The notes under the pieces are model-generated. The model saw nothing but the letters and a program-made list of their open reading frames with translations, ran no database searches and had not been told where the DNA came from. Shown piece by piece: positions 31,283-39,878 of a DNA stretch of 64,000 nt. The position numbers and the translations under genes were made by a program. Positions within the stretch are counted from its first letter, which is position 1; every line of letters starts with the position of its first letter. This DNA comes from Streptomyces sp. WZ.A104. Lineage in GTDB: Bacteria > Actinomycetota > Actinomycetes > Streptomycetales > Streptomycetaceae. Location: assembly GCF_002382885.1 (NCBI RefSeq), contig NZ_NWVL01000016.1:1-64000 (forward strand), written 5' to 3'.

Positions 31283-33448
31283 ATGAAACCGACCGAGAGC
31301 GCCGCCCCGGTGTCGCGGCTGCAAGGTTTCGTCGGCCTCACGCCCCCCGTGGGCGCCGCCGTCGTAGGGACCGCCGCGTTACTTCTGGCGGTCGGGTTCT
31401 ACCAGACCGTGCACGAAGGGCACGCGCTCTTCCCGGACGGGGCCGTCGGCTGGTCCCTCGCCGTGCTCACCGGGATCATCGTCGGCCATCTGGTGGCGCT
31501 GGGCCGCGACCGGTGGTGGGGCGGCACCGGCTCCGGGGCCGCCCTCACCCTCGCCGTGCTGCTGCTGTACGGCTGGCTGCCCGCCGGTCTGGTCAGCCTC
31601 GCCGTCGTGGTGCTCGTCGGGACCGCCCGCAGACACCGCTGGTGGCAGGGGCTGCTCCACGGTGCGGTGGACATCCTCGGCATCGGGGCGGCCGCCCTCG
31701 TGCTCGCCGCCTTCGGGGTCGTGCCCACCGTCGAGGAGCCCTGGCGGCCACTCGACTGGGGCATCGCGGCCGTCCCGGAGCTGGTCCTGACGGCGTCGAC
31801 GTATCTTCTCGTCACCCGGGTCCTGCTGTGGTACGCACGGGCCCCGCACGGTGGCGGGCTGCCGACGATAGCCCGCACCGCGCTGCTGCGGCAGGGGCTC
31901 GTCGCCGTCGCGCTCCTCGGCCTCGCTCCGCTGATCTGCGCCGTCGCGATGTCCATGCCCATCCTGCTGCCGCTCTTCGCGGTGCCCCTGATCGCCCTGG
32001 ACTCCACGCTCTGGATCGCCCGTGCCCGCGCCGAGGAGCAGCTGCGCGACCCGCTCACCGGGCTGCCCAACCGCCAGTGGCTGCTGGAGCGCACCTGGTC
32101 GGCCCTGGAGGACGCGGAGAGCATCGGCACCCGCTCGGCGCTGGTCCTGATCGACCTGGACCGCTTCCGCGCGGTCAACGACACCCTGGGCCACCTCGCC
32201 GGTGACCGGCTGCTGCTTCAGATAGCGGAGCGCCTGCGGCTCGCCCTGCCGCGCGGTGCGGAGGCGGCCCGGCTCGGCGGCGACGAGTTCGCCGTACTGC
32301 TGCCGCACACCGACTCCACCACCAGCGCCCAGCAGGTCGCCCGCCATCTCGTCGCCGAGCTGTCCTCGCCCCTCGACCTCGACGGGCTGACCCTCGTCCT
32401 GGAGGCCAGCGCCGGAGTCGCCGTCTACCCCGACCACGCCCTGGACGCCGAAGGGCTGCTGCGCCGCGCGGACGTCGCGATGTACCAGGCCAAGCGGGAC
32501 CGCACCGGCGTGGAGGTCTACGAGTCCAAGCGCGACAGCAACACCCCCGACCGGCTCGGGCTCCTCGGGGATCTGCGCCGGGCGCTGGACGCGGGCGACG
32601 TCGAGCTGCACTACCAGCCCAAGGTCCGCTTCGACGGGCAGGTCGCGGGCCTGGAGGCGCTGGTGCGCTGGGTGCATCCGGAGCGCGGCCGGGTCCCCCC
32701 GGACGAGTTCATCGCCATCGCGGAGTCCTCCGGTCTGATGCCGCACCTCACCGAATACGTCCTGGAGACGGCGCTCGCGCAGGTCGCCAGGTGGCGGGCC
32801 CAGGGCCTGTTCGTCCCCGTCGCGGTCAACGTCTCCCCGCGCGATGTGCACACCCCCGGCTTCGCGGGGGGCGTCGCCGCCCGCCTCGCCCGCCACGGCG
32901 TGCCCGCGGGAGCCCTCCAGCTGGAGATCACCGAGCATGTGCTGCTCGAAGACCCGCAGCGGGCCGCCGACACCCTGGCCGGGCTCACCGCGCACGGCGT
33001 GAAGATGTCCCTCGACGACTTCGGCACCGGCTACTCCTCCCTGGTCCACCTGCGCAGACTGCCGGTCAGCGAGCTGAAGATCGACCGGTCCTTCGTGGCC
33101 CGGCTGGCCGTCGACCACGAGGACGCGGAGATCGTCCGCTGCACCATCGACCTCGCCCACTCGCTCGGCCTGATCGTCGTCGCCGAGGGCGTCGAGGACG
33201 ACGAGACGTGGGAGCGCCTGCGGGACCTGCGGTGCGACGCGGTGCAGGGCTGGCTGGTGGCCGCCGCGATGCCGCCCCAGGAGACGACGGCCTGGCTGCG
33301 GGCGCGCGGCGAGCACGGCTGGCACCGTCCCGCGGAGCTGAAGGCCCGGGCGGCCGCCGCCGCGGCGAACGGGAAGCCGAAGGCCGAGCAGCACGAGCAC
33401 CCGCACTCGGCCCAGGGGCGCGCGGTCTCGGGCCCGGCGACGACCTGA
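31283..33448 (+). CDS. rmdB: Membrane GGDEF-EAL c-di-GMP cyclase/phosphodiesterase (RmdB type)
   Basis: A 721-residue membrane protein. An N-terminal part with about eight hydrophobic segments is followed by a GGDEF domain (DPLTGLPNRQW; active loop [10 protein letters not shown]) and an EAL domain with its motif intact: LEALVRW, the LEITEHVLL helix, DDFGTGYSSL, KIDRSFV and AEGVED. Both making and breaking c-di-GMP are therefore possible. Its place just after ligA and before gatC matches S. coelicolor RmdB (SCO5495), which is known to affect development; that identity is from memory of gene order. The ATG at 31283 has a strong GAGAGGGACGGA site. Confidence 0.93.
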   Translation: MKPTESAAPVSRLQGFVGLTPPVGAAVVGTAALLLAVGFYQTVHEGHALFPDGAVGWSLAVLTGIIVGHLVALGRDRWWGGTGSGAALTLAVLLLYGWLPAGLVSLAVVVLVGTARRHRWWQGLLHGAVDILGIGAAALVLAAFGVVPTVEEPWRPLDWGIAAVPELVLTASTYLLVTRVLLWYARAPHGGGLPTIARTALLRQGLVAVALLGLAPLICAVAMSMPILLPLFAVPLIALDSTLWIARARAEEQLRDPLTGLPNRQWLLERTWSALEDAESIGTRSALVLIDLDRFRAVNDTLGHLAGDRLLLQIAERLRLALPRGAEAARLGGDEFAVLLPHTDSTTSAQQVARHLVAELSSPLDLDGLTLVLEASAGVAVYPDHALDAEGLLRRADVAMYQAKRDRTGVEVYESKRDSNTPDRLGLLGDLRRALDAGDVELHYQPKVRFDGQVAGLEALVRWVHPERGRVPPDEFIAIAESSGLMPHLTEYVLETALAQVARWRAQGLFVPVAVNVSPRDVHTPGFAGGVAARLARHGVPAGALQLEITEHVLLEDPQRAADTLAGLTAHGVKMSLDDFGTGYSSLVHLRRLPVSELKIDRSFVARLAVDHEDAEIVRCTIDLAHSLGLIVVAEGVEDDETWERLRDLRCDAVQGWLVAAAMPPQETTAWLRARGEHGWHRPAELKARAAAAAANGKPKAEQHEHPHSAQGRAVSGPATT

Positions 33449-33584
33449 GCCCGGGCCCCGTTCCCGTACGAAAGGCTCCGCGCGCCCGTGCGGAAACGGC
33501 ACCCCGTCCCCGTACGGAACACCGCACCGCCCACCGAAAGGGGCGGGCCGATCGGGGCGGGGCACCCCTCCCCGGTGGACCCCA

Positions 33585-33740
33585 TAGGATTGGGGGTCGG
33601 TGGCACATTTCCGCCTGCCGCCCGACGCCTGGCACGCACGCTCGCCGCGTTGCCGAATCGCCCACGTGGCTCCGCCACGAGGGCGCTCCGGCGCCTTGCG
33701 ATCGCACGCACCGGACGCCGCGCGGCCGTCCTTCGGACGG
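33585..33740 (+). promoter_or_regulatory. Probable gatC leader: -10 box and three stem-loops
   Basis: A TAGGAT -10-like box (33585-33590) is followed by three compact hairpins: GTGGC-TCC-GCCAC (33666-33678), GGCGC-TCCG-GCGCC (33682-33695) and CCGTCC-TTC-GGACGG (33726-33740). This would give the gatCAB mRNA a structured leader of about 210 nt. Nothing else is seen in the 354-bp gap (33449-33802). Confidence 0.4.
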
Positions 33741-33802
33741 ACGGTGGAGATGCGCCGCCGACCCCCGGCCACAACCACACACCAACCCCTGAGGATCGCT
33801 GC

Positions 33803-34099
33803 ATGCCTGGCATCACGCGCGAGGAGGTCGCCCACCTCGCCCGGCTGGCGCGTCTGGAGCTGAAGGGCGAAGAGCTCGATCACTTCGCCGGTCAGCTCGA
33901 CGACATCATCGGCGCGGTCGCCCGCGTCTCCGAGGTCGCCGACCAAGACGTACCGCCGACCTCCCACCCGCTGCCGCTGACCAACGTCATGCGCGCGGAC
34001 GAGGTCCGTCCGTCGCTCACCCCCGCGCAGGCGCTCTCCGGCGCCCCGGCCCAGGAGCAGCAGCGTTTCAAGGTGCCGCAGATCCTGGGGGAGGACTAA
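33803..34099 (+). CDS. gatC: Asp-tRNA(Asn)/Glu-tRNA(Gln) amidotransferase subunit C
   Basis: A 98-residue subunit that wraps around GatA and GatB in the GatCAB complex, which converts Glu-tRNA(Gln) to Gln-tRNA(Gln) and/or Asp-tRNA(Asn) to Asn-tRNA(Asn). The family start [20 protein letters not shown] and the segments [21 protein letters not shown] and [13 protein letters not shown] are diagnostic. The ATG at 33803 follows GAGGATC; the long open frame upstream is non-conserved. It is first in gatC-gatA-x-gatB, 5 bp before gatA. Confidence 0.97.
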   Translation: MPGITREEVAHLARLARLELKGEELDHFAGQLDDIIGAVARVSEVADQDVPPTSHPLPLTNVMRADEVRPSLTPAQALSGAPAQEQQRFKVPQILGED

Positions 34100-34104
34100 C
34101 CGCC

Positions 34105-35607
34105 ATGACGGACATCAGCACCATCATCAAGCTCACCGCGGCCGAGATCGCCGCGAAGATCGCCTCCGGCGAGCTCACCGCCGTCGAGGTCACCGAGGCC
34201 CACCTCGCCCGGATCGACGCGGTCGACGAGAAGGTCCACGCCTTCCTGCACATCGACCGCGAAGGCGCGCTCGCCCAGGCCCGTGCCGTGGACGCCAAGC
34301 GCGAGGCGGGCGAGAAGCTCGGCCCGCTGGCCGGGGTCCCGCTCGCGCTGAAGGACATCTTCACCACCAAGGACATGCCGACCACCGTCGGTTCCAAGAT
34401 CCTTGAGGGCTGGGTCCCGCCGTACGACGCCACGCTCACGCGGAAGCTGCGCGCCGCCGACGTCGTCATCCTCGGCAAGACCAACATGGACGAGTTCGCC
34501 ATGGGGTCCTCCACCGAGAACAGCGCCTACGGCCCCACCGGCAACCCCTGGGACCTCACCCGCATCCCCGGCGGCTCCGGCGGCGGTTCCTCCGCGGCCC
34601 TCGCCTCCTACGAGGCCCCGCTCGCCATCGGCACGGACACCGGCGGCTCGATCCGCCAGCCCGCCGCCGTCACCGGCACGGTCGGCGTCAAGCCCACCTA
34701 CGGCGGCGTCTCCCGCTACGGCATGGTCGCCTTCTCGTCCTCCCTCGACCAGGGCGGGCCCTGCGCCCGTACGGTCCTGGACGCGGCGCTGCTCCACGAG
34801 GCGATCGCCGGGCACGACCCGCTGGACTCGACCTCCATCGACGCCCCGGTCCCGCCGGTCGTCGAGGCCGCCCGCAACGGCTCCGTACAGGGCATGCGCG
34901 TCGGTGTCGTCAAGCAGTTCCGCGGCGAGGGCTACCAGGCCGGTGTGCTCCAGCGCTTCGACGAGTCGGTCGAGCTGCTGAAGTCGCTCGGCGCCACGAT
35001 CGTCGAGCTGGACTGCCCCTCCTTCGACCTGGCGCTCTCCGCGTACTACCTGATCGCGCCCTCCGAGTGCTCCTCCAACCTGGCCCGCTTCGACGCCATG
35101 CGCTACGGCCTGCGGGTCGGCGACGACGGTACGAAGTCGGCCGAGGAGGTCACCGCGCTGACCCGCGAGGCGGGCTTCGGCGACGAGGTCAAGCGCCGCG
35201 TCATCCTGGGGACGTACGCGCTCAGCTCCGGCTACTACGACGCGTACTACGGCTCGGCCCAGAAGGTCCGCACGCTCATCACCCAGGACTTCGAGAAGGC
35301 CTTCGAGCAGGTCGACGTGATCGTCTCCCCGACGACCCCGACCACCGCCTTCCCGATCGGCGAGCGCGCCGACGACCCGATGGCGATGTATCTCGCGGAC
35401 CTGTGCACCATCCCGACCAACCTGGCCGGAAACTCCGCCATGTCGCTGCCCTGCGGCCTGGCCCCGGAGGACGGTCTGCCGGTCGGGCTGCAGATCATCG
35501 CCCCCGCCATGAAGGACGACCGGCTCTACAAGGTCGGCGCGGCCGTCGAGTCCGCCTTCGTGGAAAAGTGGGGGCACCCGCTGCTTGAGGAGGCTCCGTC
35601 GCTGTGA
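34105..35607 (+). CDS. gatA: Asp-tRNA(Asn)/Glu-tRNA(Gln) amidotransferase subunit A
   Basis: The glutaminase subunit of GatCAB, 500 residues, of the amidase-signature family. It releases ammonia from glutamine for transfer to the mischarged tRNA. The catalytic Ser-cisSer-Lys triad is present: Lys in LALKDIFTT, the cis-Ser in [11 protein letters not shown] and the nucleophile Ser in [12 protein letters not shown]. It starts 5 bp after gatC and its stop overlaps the GTG of the small gene that follows (GTGA, 35604-35607). Confidence 0.98.
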   Translation: MTDISTIIKLTAAEIAAKIASGELTAVEVTEAHLARIDAVDEKVHAFLHIDREGALAQARAVDAKREAGEKLGPLAGVPLALKDIFTTKDMPTTVGSKILEGWVPPYDATLTRKLRAADVVILGKTNMDEFAMGSSTENSAYGPTGNPWDLTRIPGGSGGGSSAALASYEAPLAIGTDTGGSIRQPAAVTGTVGVKPTYGGVSRYGMVAFSSSLDQGGPCARTVLDAALLHEAIAGHDPLDSTSIDAPVPPVVEAARNGSVQGMRVGVVKQFRGEGYQAGVLQRFDESVELLKSLGATIVELDCPSFDLALSAYYLIAPSECSSNLARFDAMRYGLRVGDDGTKSAEEVTALTREAGFGDEVKRRVILGTYALSSGYYDAYYGSAQKVRTLITQDFEKAFEQVDVIVSPTTPTTAFPIGERADDPMAMYLADLCTIPTNLAGNSAMSLPCGLAPEDGLPVGLQIIAPAMKDDRLYKVGAAVESAFVEKWGHPLLEEAPSL

Positions 35608-35846
35608 GTGCCATGGCAAAGAAGGCCAGTAACTTCAAGAAGTCCAAGACCGGGCTGTACGTCTCGCTCGGCAGTACCGCGTTCGGCGCGATCAGCATCG
35701 CCAAGCAGGCGAAGCTCGCCCGCCAGGACAACGACGTGCTGCGGCTCGTCGATGCGGCGGTCTCCGCGGCCGCCATCGTCACCGGACTCGCGATCCTCTA
35801 TCGCGAACTGAAGCGTCTCGGCGACGACGACGTTCTGCTGGGCTGA
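35604..35846 (+). CDS. Small membrane protein inserted between gatA and gatB (80 aa)
   Basis: An 80-residue protein with a basic head ([12 protein letters not shown]), a possible amphipathic first helix ([20 protein letters not shown]) and one likely membrane helix ([19 protein letters not shown]), ending in an acidic tail. Its GTG overlaps the gatA stop, so it is translationally coupled, and gatB follows by 16 bp. Operon position suggests it is a real gene and co-expressed with the amidotransferase, but a role in GatCAB is not shown by the sequence. The in-frame ATG at 35613 is an alternative start. Confidence 0.8.
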   Translation: MSAMAKKASNFKKSKTGLYVSLGSTAFGAISIAKQAKLARQDNDVLRLVDAAVSAAAIVTGLAILYRELKRLGDDDVLLG

Positions 35847-35862
35847 GAGGGAAAGTTTCACC

Positions 35863-37371
35863 GTGACTGTCACTGACCTGGTGTCGTACGAGGACGCGCT
35901 CGCGTCCTACGACCCCGTCATGGGCCTCGAAGTCCATGTCGAGCTCGGCACCAAGACGAAGATGTTCTGCGGCTGCTCCACGGAGCTGAAGCAGGACGCC
36001 AACTCCCAGACCTGCCCGGTCTGTCTCGGGCTGCCCGGCGCGCTGCCGGTGGTCAACGAGATCGGCGTCGAATCCGCCATCAAGATCGGTCTCGCGCTGC
36101 ACTGCGAGATCGCCGAGTGGTGCCGCTTCGCCCGGAAGAACTACTTCTATCCGGACATGCCGAAGAACTTCCAGACCTCCCAGTACGACGAGCCGATCGC
36201 CTTCAACGGCTATCTGGACGTCCAGCTGGAGGACGGCGAGATCTTCCGCGTGGAGATCGAGCGCGCCCACATGGAGGAGGACACCGGCAAGTCGACGCAC
36301 GTCGGGGGTGCCACCGGCCGTATCCACGGCGCGTCCCACTCCCTGCTCGACTACAACCGGGCCGGTATCCCGCTCATCGAGATCGTCACCAAGCCGATCG
36401 AGGGCGCGGGCGCCCGCGCCCCCGAGGTCGCCAAGGCGTACGTCGCCGAGCTCCGCGAGCTGATCAAGGCCCTCGGGGTCTCCGAGGCGCGCATGGAGAT
36501 GGGCCAGATGCGCTGCGACGTCAACCTGTCGCTGCGGCCCAACGGCACCGAGAAGTTCGGTACGCGCTCCGAGACGAAGAACGTGAACTCGCTGCGTTCC
36601 GTCGAGCGGGCCGCGCGCTTCGAGATCCAGCGCCACGCGGCCGTTCTGTCCTCGGGCGGCACGATCGTGCAGGAGACCCGGCACTTCCACGAGGAGGACG
36701 GCTCCACCACGGCCGGCCGCATCAAGGACAACGCCGAGGACTACCGCTACTTCCCCGAGCCGGACCTGGTCCCCGTCGCGCCCGCGCGCGAGTGGGTCGA
36801 GGAGCTGCGCAAGGGCCTCCCCGAGCTGCCCCGGCTGCGCCGGGCGCGGCTCAAGGAGGAGTGGGGCGTCTCCGAGCACGACATGCAGTCCATCCTCAAC
36901 GCGGGCGCGGTCGACCTGATCGTCGCCACGATCGAGGCGGGCGCCCCCTCCGACCAGGCCCGCAAGTGGTGGATGGGTGAGCTGGCCCGTAACGCCAACG
37001 AGACCGGCCGCGGCCTGGACGAGCTCCCGATCACCCCGGCCCAGGTGGCCCGGGTGGCCGCGCTCGTCGCCGCGGGCGACCTCAACGACAAGCTGGCCCG
37101 CCAGGTCATCGAGGGCGTTCTCGCGGGCGAGGGCGACCCGGACACCGTCGTCGAGAAGCGCGGCCTGAAGGTCGTCTCGGACGAGGGCGCCCTGTCCACG
37201 GCCGTGGACGAGGCCATCGCGGGCAACGCGGCCATCGCGGACAAGATCCGCGGCGGCAAGGTCGCGGCGGCGGGCGCGCTCGTCGGCGCGGTCATGAAGG
37301 CCACCCGCGGCCAGGCGGACGCGGCCCGGGTGCGCGAGCTGATCCTGGAGAAGCTCGGCGTCGAGGGCTGA
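35863..37371 (+). CDS. gatB: Asp-tRNA(Asn)/Glu-tRNA(Gln) amidotransferase subunit B
   Basis: The kinase/transamidase subunit of GatCAB, 502 residues. It phosphorylates the mischarged aminoacyl-tRNA and amidates it. [18 protein letters not shown] with the later CPVCLGLPG provides the zinc-binding cysteines. [18 protein letters not shown], the [16 protein letters not shown] signature and MRCDVNLS are conserved, and the C-terminal YqeY-like tail ([19 protein letters not shown]) that binds tRNA is present. It starts at the GTG at 35863 and ends the operon with a hairpin terminator. Confidence 0.98.
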   Translation: MTVTDLVSYEDALASYDPVMGLEVHVELGTKTKMFCGCSTELKQDANSQTCPVCLGLPGALPVVNEIGVESAIKIGLALHCEIAEWCRFARKNYFYPDMPKNFQTSQYDEPIAFNGYLDVQLEDGEIFRVEIERAHMEEDTGKSTHVGGATGRIHGASHSLLDYNRAGIPLIEIVTKPIEGAGARAPEVAKAYVAELRELIKALGVSEARMEMGQMRCDVNLSLRPNGTEKFGTRSETKNVNSLRSVERAARFEIQRHAAVLSSGGTIVQETRHFHEEDGSTTAGRIKDNAEDYRYFPEPDLVPVAPAREWVEELRKGLPELPRLRRARLKEEWGVSEHDMQSILNAGAVDLIVATIEAGAPSDQARKWWMGELARNANETGRGLDELPITPAQVARVAALVAAGDLNDKLARQVIEGVLAGEGDPDTVVEKRGLKVVSDEGALSTAVDEAIAGNAAIADKIRGGKVAAAGALVGAVMKATRGQADAARVRELILEKLGVEG

Positions 37372-37393
37372 TCCCTCGGCTGAACACAGCCCT

Positions 37394-37436
37394 GAAGGGG
37401 CGGTGCACCCGCATGGCGCGGGCGCGCCGCCCCTTC
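37394..37436 (+). terminator. Terminator of the gatCAB operon
   Basis: GAAGGGGCGG / CCGCCCCTTC forms a 10-bp stem with an extended GC loop, 22 bp after the gatB stop. Confidence 0.75.
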
Positions 37437-37579
37437 GGCGTACGAGTGGCGGACCGGGGCCGGTTGGACTTTCCGGTCCGACCTGTTGGACGTTCACCAC
37501 CGGGCCGTACGCAGTCCTTCCCGCCGCTACCCGGTCTGACTAGCTTCCAGGCTGTAACCACCTGAACCGGGAGGCTCTC

Positions 37580-39688
37580 TTGACCACGGACATGTCACGG
37601 CGACGGCTCTTCGCGCTCGGCGGAGGCGCGCTCGGCGCCGCTGCGGCCGGATCGTTCCTGCCGCCGTCGCTCCAGGCCGCCATCGCCGCGCAGCCTGCCC
37701 ACGCGGGGTCCGCCGGCGGAGGGCTGAGGTCCATCAAGCACGTGGTGATCCTGATGCAGGAGAACCGTTCCTTCGACCACTACTTCGGCACCTTGCGCGG
37801 CGTACGCGGCTTCGGCGACCGCAACGCCATCGAGCTGCCCACCGGCGGGACCGTCTTCGAGCAGCCCGGCCCCTCCGGCTCCACCGTCCTGCCCTTCCCC
37901 GTGCGCGGGGCGGCCGAGGAGCAGGAGAAGGACCTCCAGTACATCGGCGCCCTCGACCACTCCTGGAACGGCGGCGCGACGGCCTGGGGCGGCGGCTGGA
38001 TGAACGGCTGGATCAGCGCCAAGACCGCCGCCACCATGGCGTACTACGACCGCCGCGACATCCCGCTCCACTACGAGCTGGCCGACACCTTCACCGTCTG
38101 CGACGCCTACCACTCCTCCATCCACACCTCCACCAGCCCCAACCGCAACCACCTGTGGAGCGGGAAGACCGGTTTCGAGGCGAACGGGAAACGGGCCGTC
38201 GGCAACGACGCGTACAACGAGGGCAGCCATCCCGGCTACGACTGGTCCACCTACGCCGAGCGGCTGGAGAAGGCGGGCCGCACCTGGCGTACGTACACCG
38301 AGTGGGAGAACTTCACCGACAACCAGATCGAGTTCTACGCCACCTTCAAGGCGATCGCCCGCAAGGCGCTCGCCAGGACCGGCGGTCACACGTACATGGA
38401 GGCGTTCTACGCCGAGGTCCGGGGCGCGTCCGAGGCCGAGCGCGAGCGGCTGCTCGCACTGCTGGAGGAGGGCGTGGACACGCTCACCCGGCACGAGCGC
38501 AGTCTCTTCGAGCGAGGGCTGCGCCGGGTGCCGACCGGGACCCTCGCCGACGCGTTCGCCGAGGACGTGGCGGCCGGGACGCTGCCGGAAGTCTCCTACC
38601 TGGTGCCCTCGGCGGTCGACTCCGAGCACCCGAGCGTCTCCTCGCCCGTGCACAGCGCGACCGTCGTCTACAAGATCCTCGACGCGCTCGGCAAGCACCC
38701 GGATGTGTGGCGGCACACCGCCGTGCTGATCAACTACGACGAGAACGACGGCTTCTTCGACCACGTCCCGCCGCCCGTCGCACCCCCCGAGGAGACTGAG
38801 GAGCAGTGGGACGGCCGCCCGACCGGCCTCGGGATACGGGTGCCGCTGCTCGTCGTCTCGCCCTGGACCGTCGGCGGATACGTCTGCTCCGAGGTCTTCG
38901 ACCACACCTCCGTCATCCGCTTCCTGGAGCGCTGGACCGGTGTGAAGGAGCCCAACATCGGCGACTGGCGCCGCCGCGTCACCGGCGATCTCACCTCCGC
39001 CTTCGACTTCTCCCGGCCCCGGCGGCAGCCCGCCGTCGAGGCGCCCGGGGCGATCCCGCCGTTCGGGGGCCGCTGGCAGCCGAGGCCGCCCGCCGTCCAG
39101 CACATCCCGGTCCAGGAGCCCGGCGTACGCCCGGCGCGCCCGCTGCCGTACCAGCTGGACGCGCAGGTCAGGAGGTTGGGCGGAAGCCTGCGGGTGGAGC
39201 TGGGGAACACCGGGCGGTCCTCGGCGCACTTCACGCTCTACCCGTACGCCGGTGAGTTCCCGGCCCCGCAGCACCGGGACGTCCGGGGTGCCGCGCACTG
39301 GACCGTACCGCTGACCGGGGATGCGTACCGCTTCACCGTCACCGGCCCGAACGGCTTCCGGCGCGAGTTCGCCGGGCCTGCCGGCGGGGGAGCCGAGGTC
39401 ACCACCCGTATCGACACCCGCGAGCGCGACCTCCACCTCGTCCTGCGCAACACCGGCCGCCGCCCGCTGACCTTCCTGGTCCGGCCGCTCGGGTACGTCG
39501 ACGAGGACGACCTGCGGGACTGGACCCGCCGCATCACCGTCAAGCCGGGCCGCCGCCGTACGGTCGTGCACTCCGCGGCCGACGCCCACGGCTGGTACGA
39601 CCTCGCCGTCACGGCCGACGGGGAGGACGGCTTCCGGCGGCGGCTCATGGGGCACATCGAGAACGGCCGCGCGAGCGTCTCCGGCTGA
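37580..39688 (+). CDS. Phospholipase C, phosphocholine-type, Tat-secreted
   Basis: A secreted phosphoesterase of the alkaline-phosphatase-like phospholipase C family, 702 residues, cleaving the head group of phosphatidylcholine-type lipids. The signal is a textbook Tat leader, SRRRLFALGGGALGAAAAG, with a probable cut after AHA. The catalytic core includes VVILMQENRSFDHYFGTLRG, the SPNRNHLWSG segment, and the metal-site motif NYDENDGFFDHVPPP. Two C-terminal beta-sandwich domains follow (from about residue 525), as in this family. The TTG at 37580 follows GGGAGG by six bases; the ATG at 37592 is an alternative. Monocistronic. Confidence 0.93.
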   Translation: MTTDMSRRRLFALGGGALGAAAAGSFLPPSLQAAIAAQPAHAGSAGGGLRSIKHVVILMQENRSFDHYFGTLRGVRGFGDRNAIELPTGGTVFEQPGPSGSTVLPFPVRGAAEEQEKDLQYIGALDHSWNGGATAWGGGWMNGWISAKTAATMAYYDRRDIPLHYELADTFTVCDAYHSSIHTSTSPNRNHLWSGKTGFEANGKRAVGNDAYNEGSHPGYDWSTYAERLEKAGRTWRTYTEWENFTDNQIEFYATFKAIARKALARTGGHTYMEAFYAEVRGASEAERERLLALLEEGVDTLTRHERSLFERGLRRVPTGTLADAFAEDVAAGTLPEVSYLVPSAVDSEHPSVSSPVHSATVVYKILDALGKHPDVWRHTAVLINYDENDGFFDHVPPPVAPPEETEEQWDGRPTGLGIRVPLLVVSPWTVGGYVCSEVFDHTSVIRFLERWTGVKEPNIGDWRRRVTGDLTSAFDFSRPRRQPAVEAPGAIPPFGGRWQPRPPAVQHIPVQEPGVRPARPLPYQLDAQVRRLGGSLRVELGNTGRSSAHFTLYPYAGEFPAPQHRDVRGAAHWTVPLTGDAYRFTVTGPNGFRREFAGPAGGGAEVTTRIDTRERDLHLVLRNTGRRPLTFLVRPLGYVDEDDLRDWTRRITVKPGRRRTVVHSAADAHGWYDLAVTADGEDGFRRRLMGHIENGRASVSG

Positions 39689-39702
39689 CCCCGGCAGGCG
39701 AG

Positions 39703-39750
39703 TCACAGGGCCCGGTGCATCCCGTACAAGGACCGGATCAGGCCCTGTGA
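39703..39750. terminator. Inverted repeat after the phospholipase gene
   Basis: TCACAGGGCC / GGCCCTGTGA is a perfect 10-bp inverted repeat around a 28-nt loop, 14 bp past the stop. It is most likely a terminator; the wide loop leaves an operator role open. Confidence 0.55.
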
Positions 39751-39878
39751 CCATGGCCACGAAAGGGACAAAGGATCACTTTCTGCTGAGAGAGTGGCAG
39801 CCTCAGGTCATGCGACGTTTACGGGCAGATCACTCCATCTGCGGGTAAAGGTCCACGAACCCGCAGGGAGCCCGTCAG

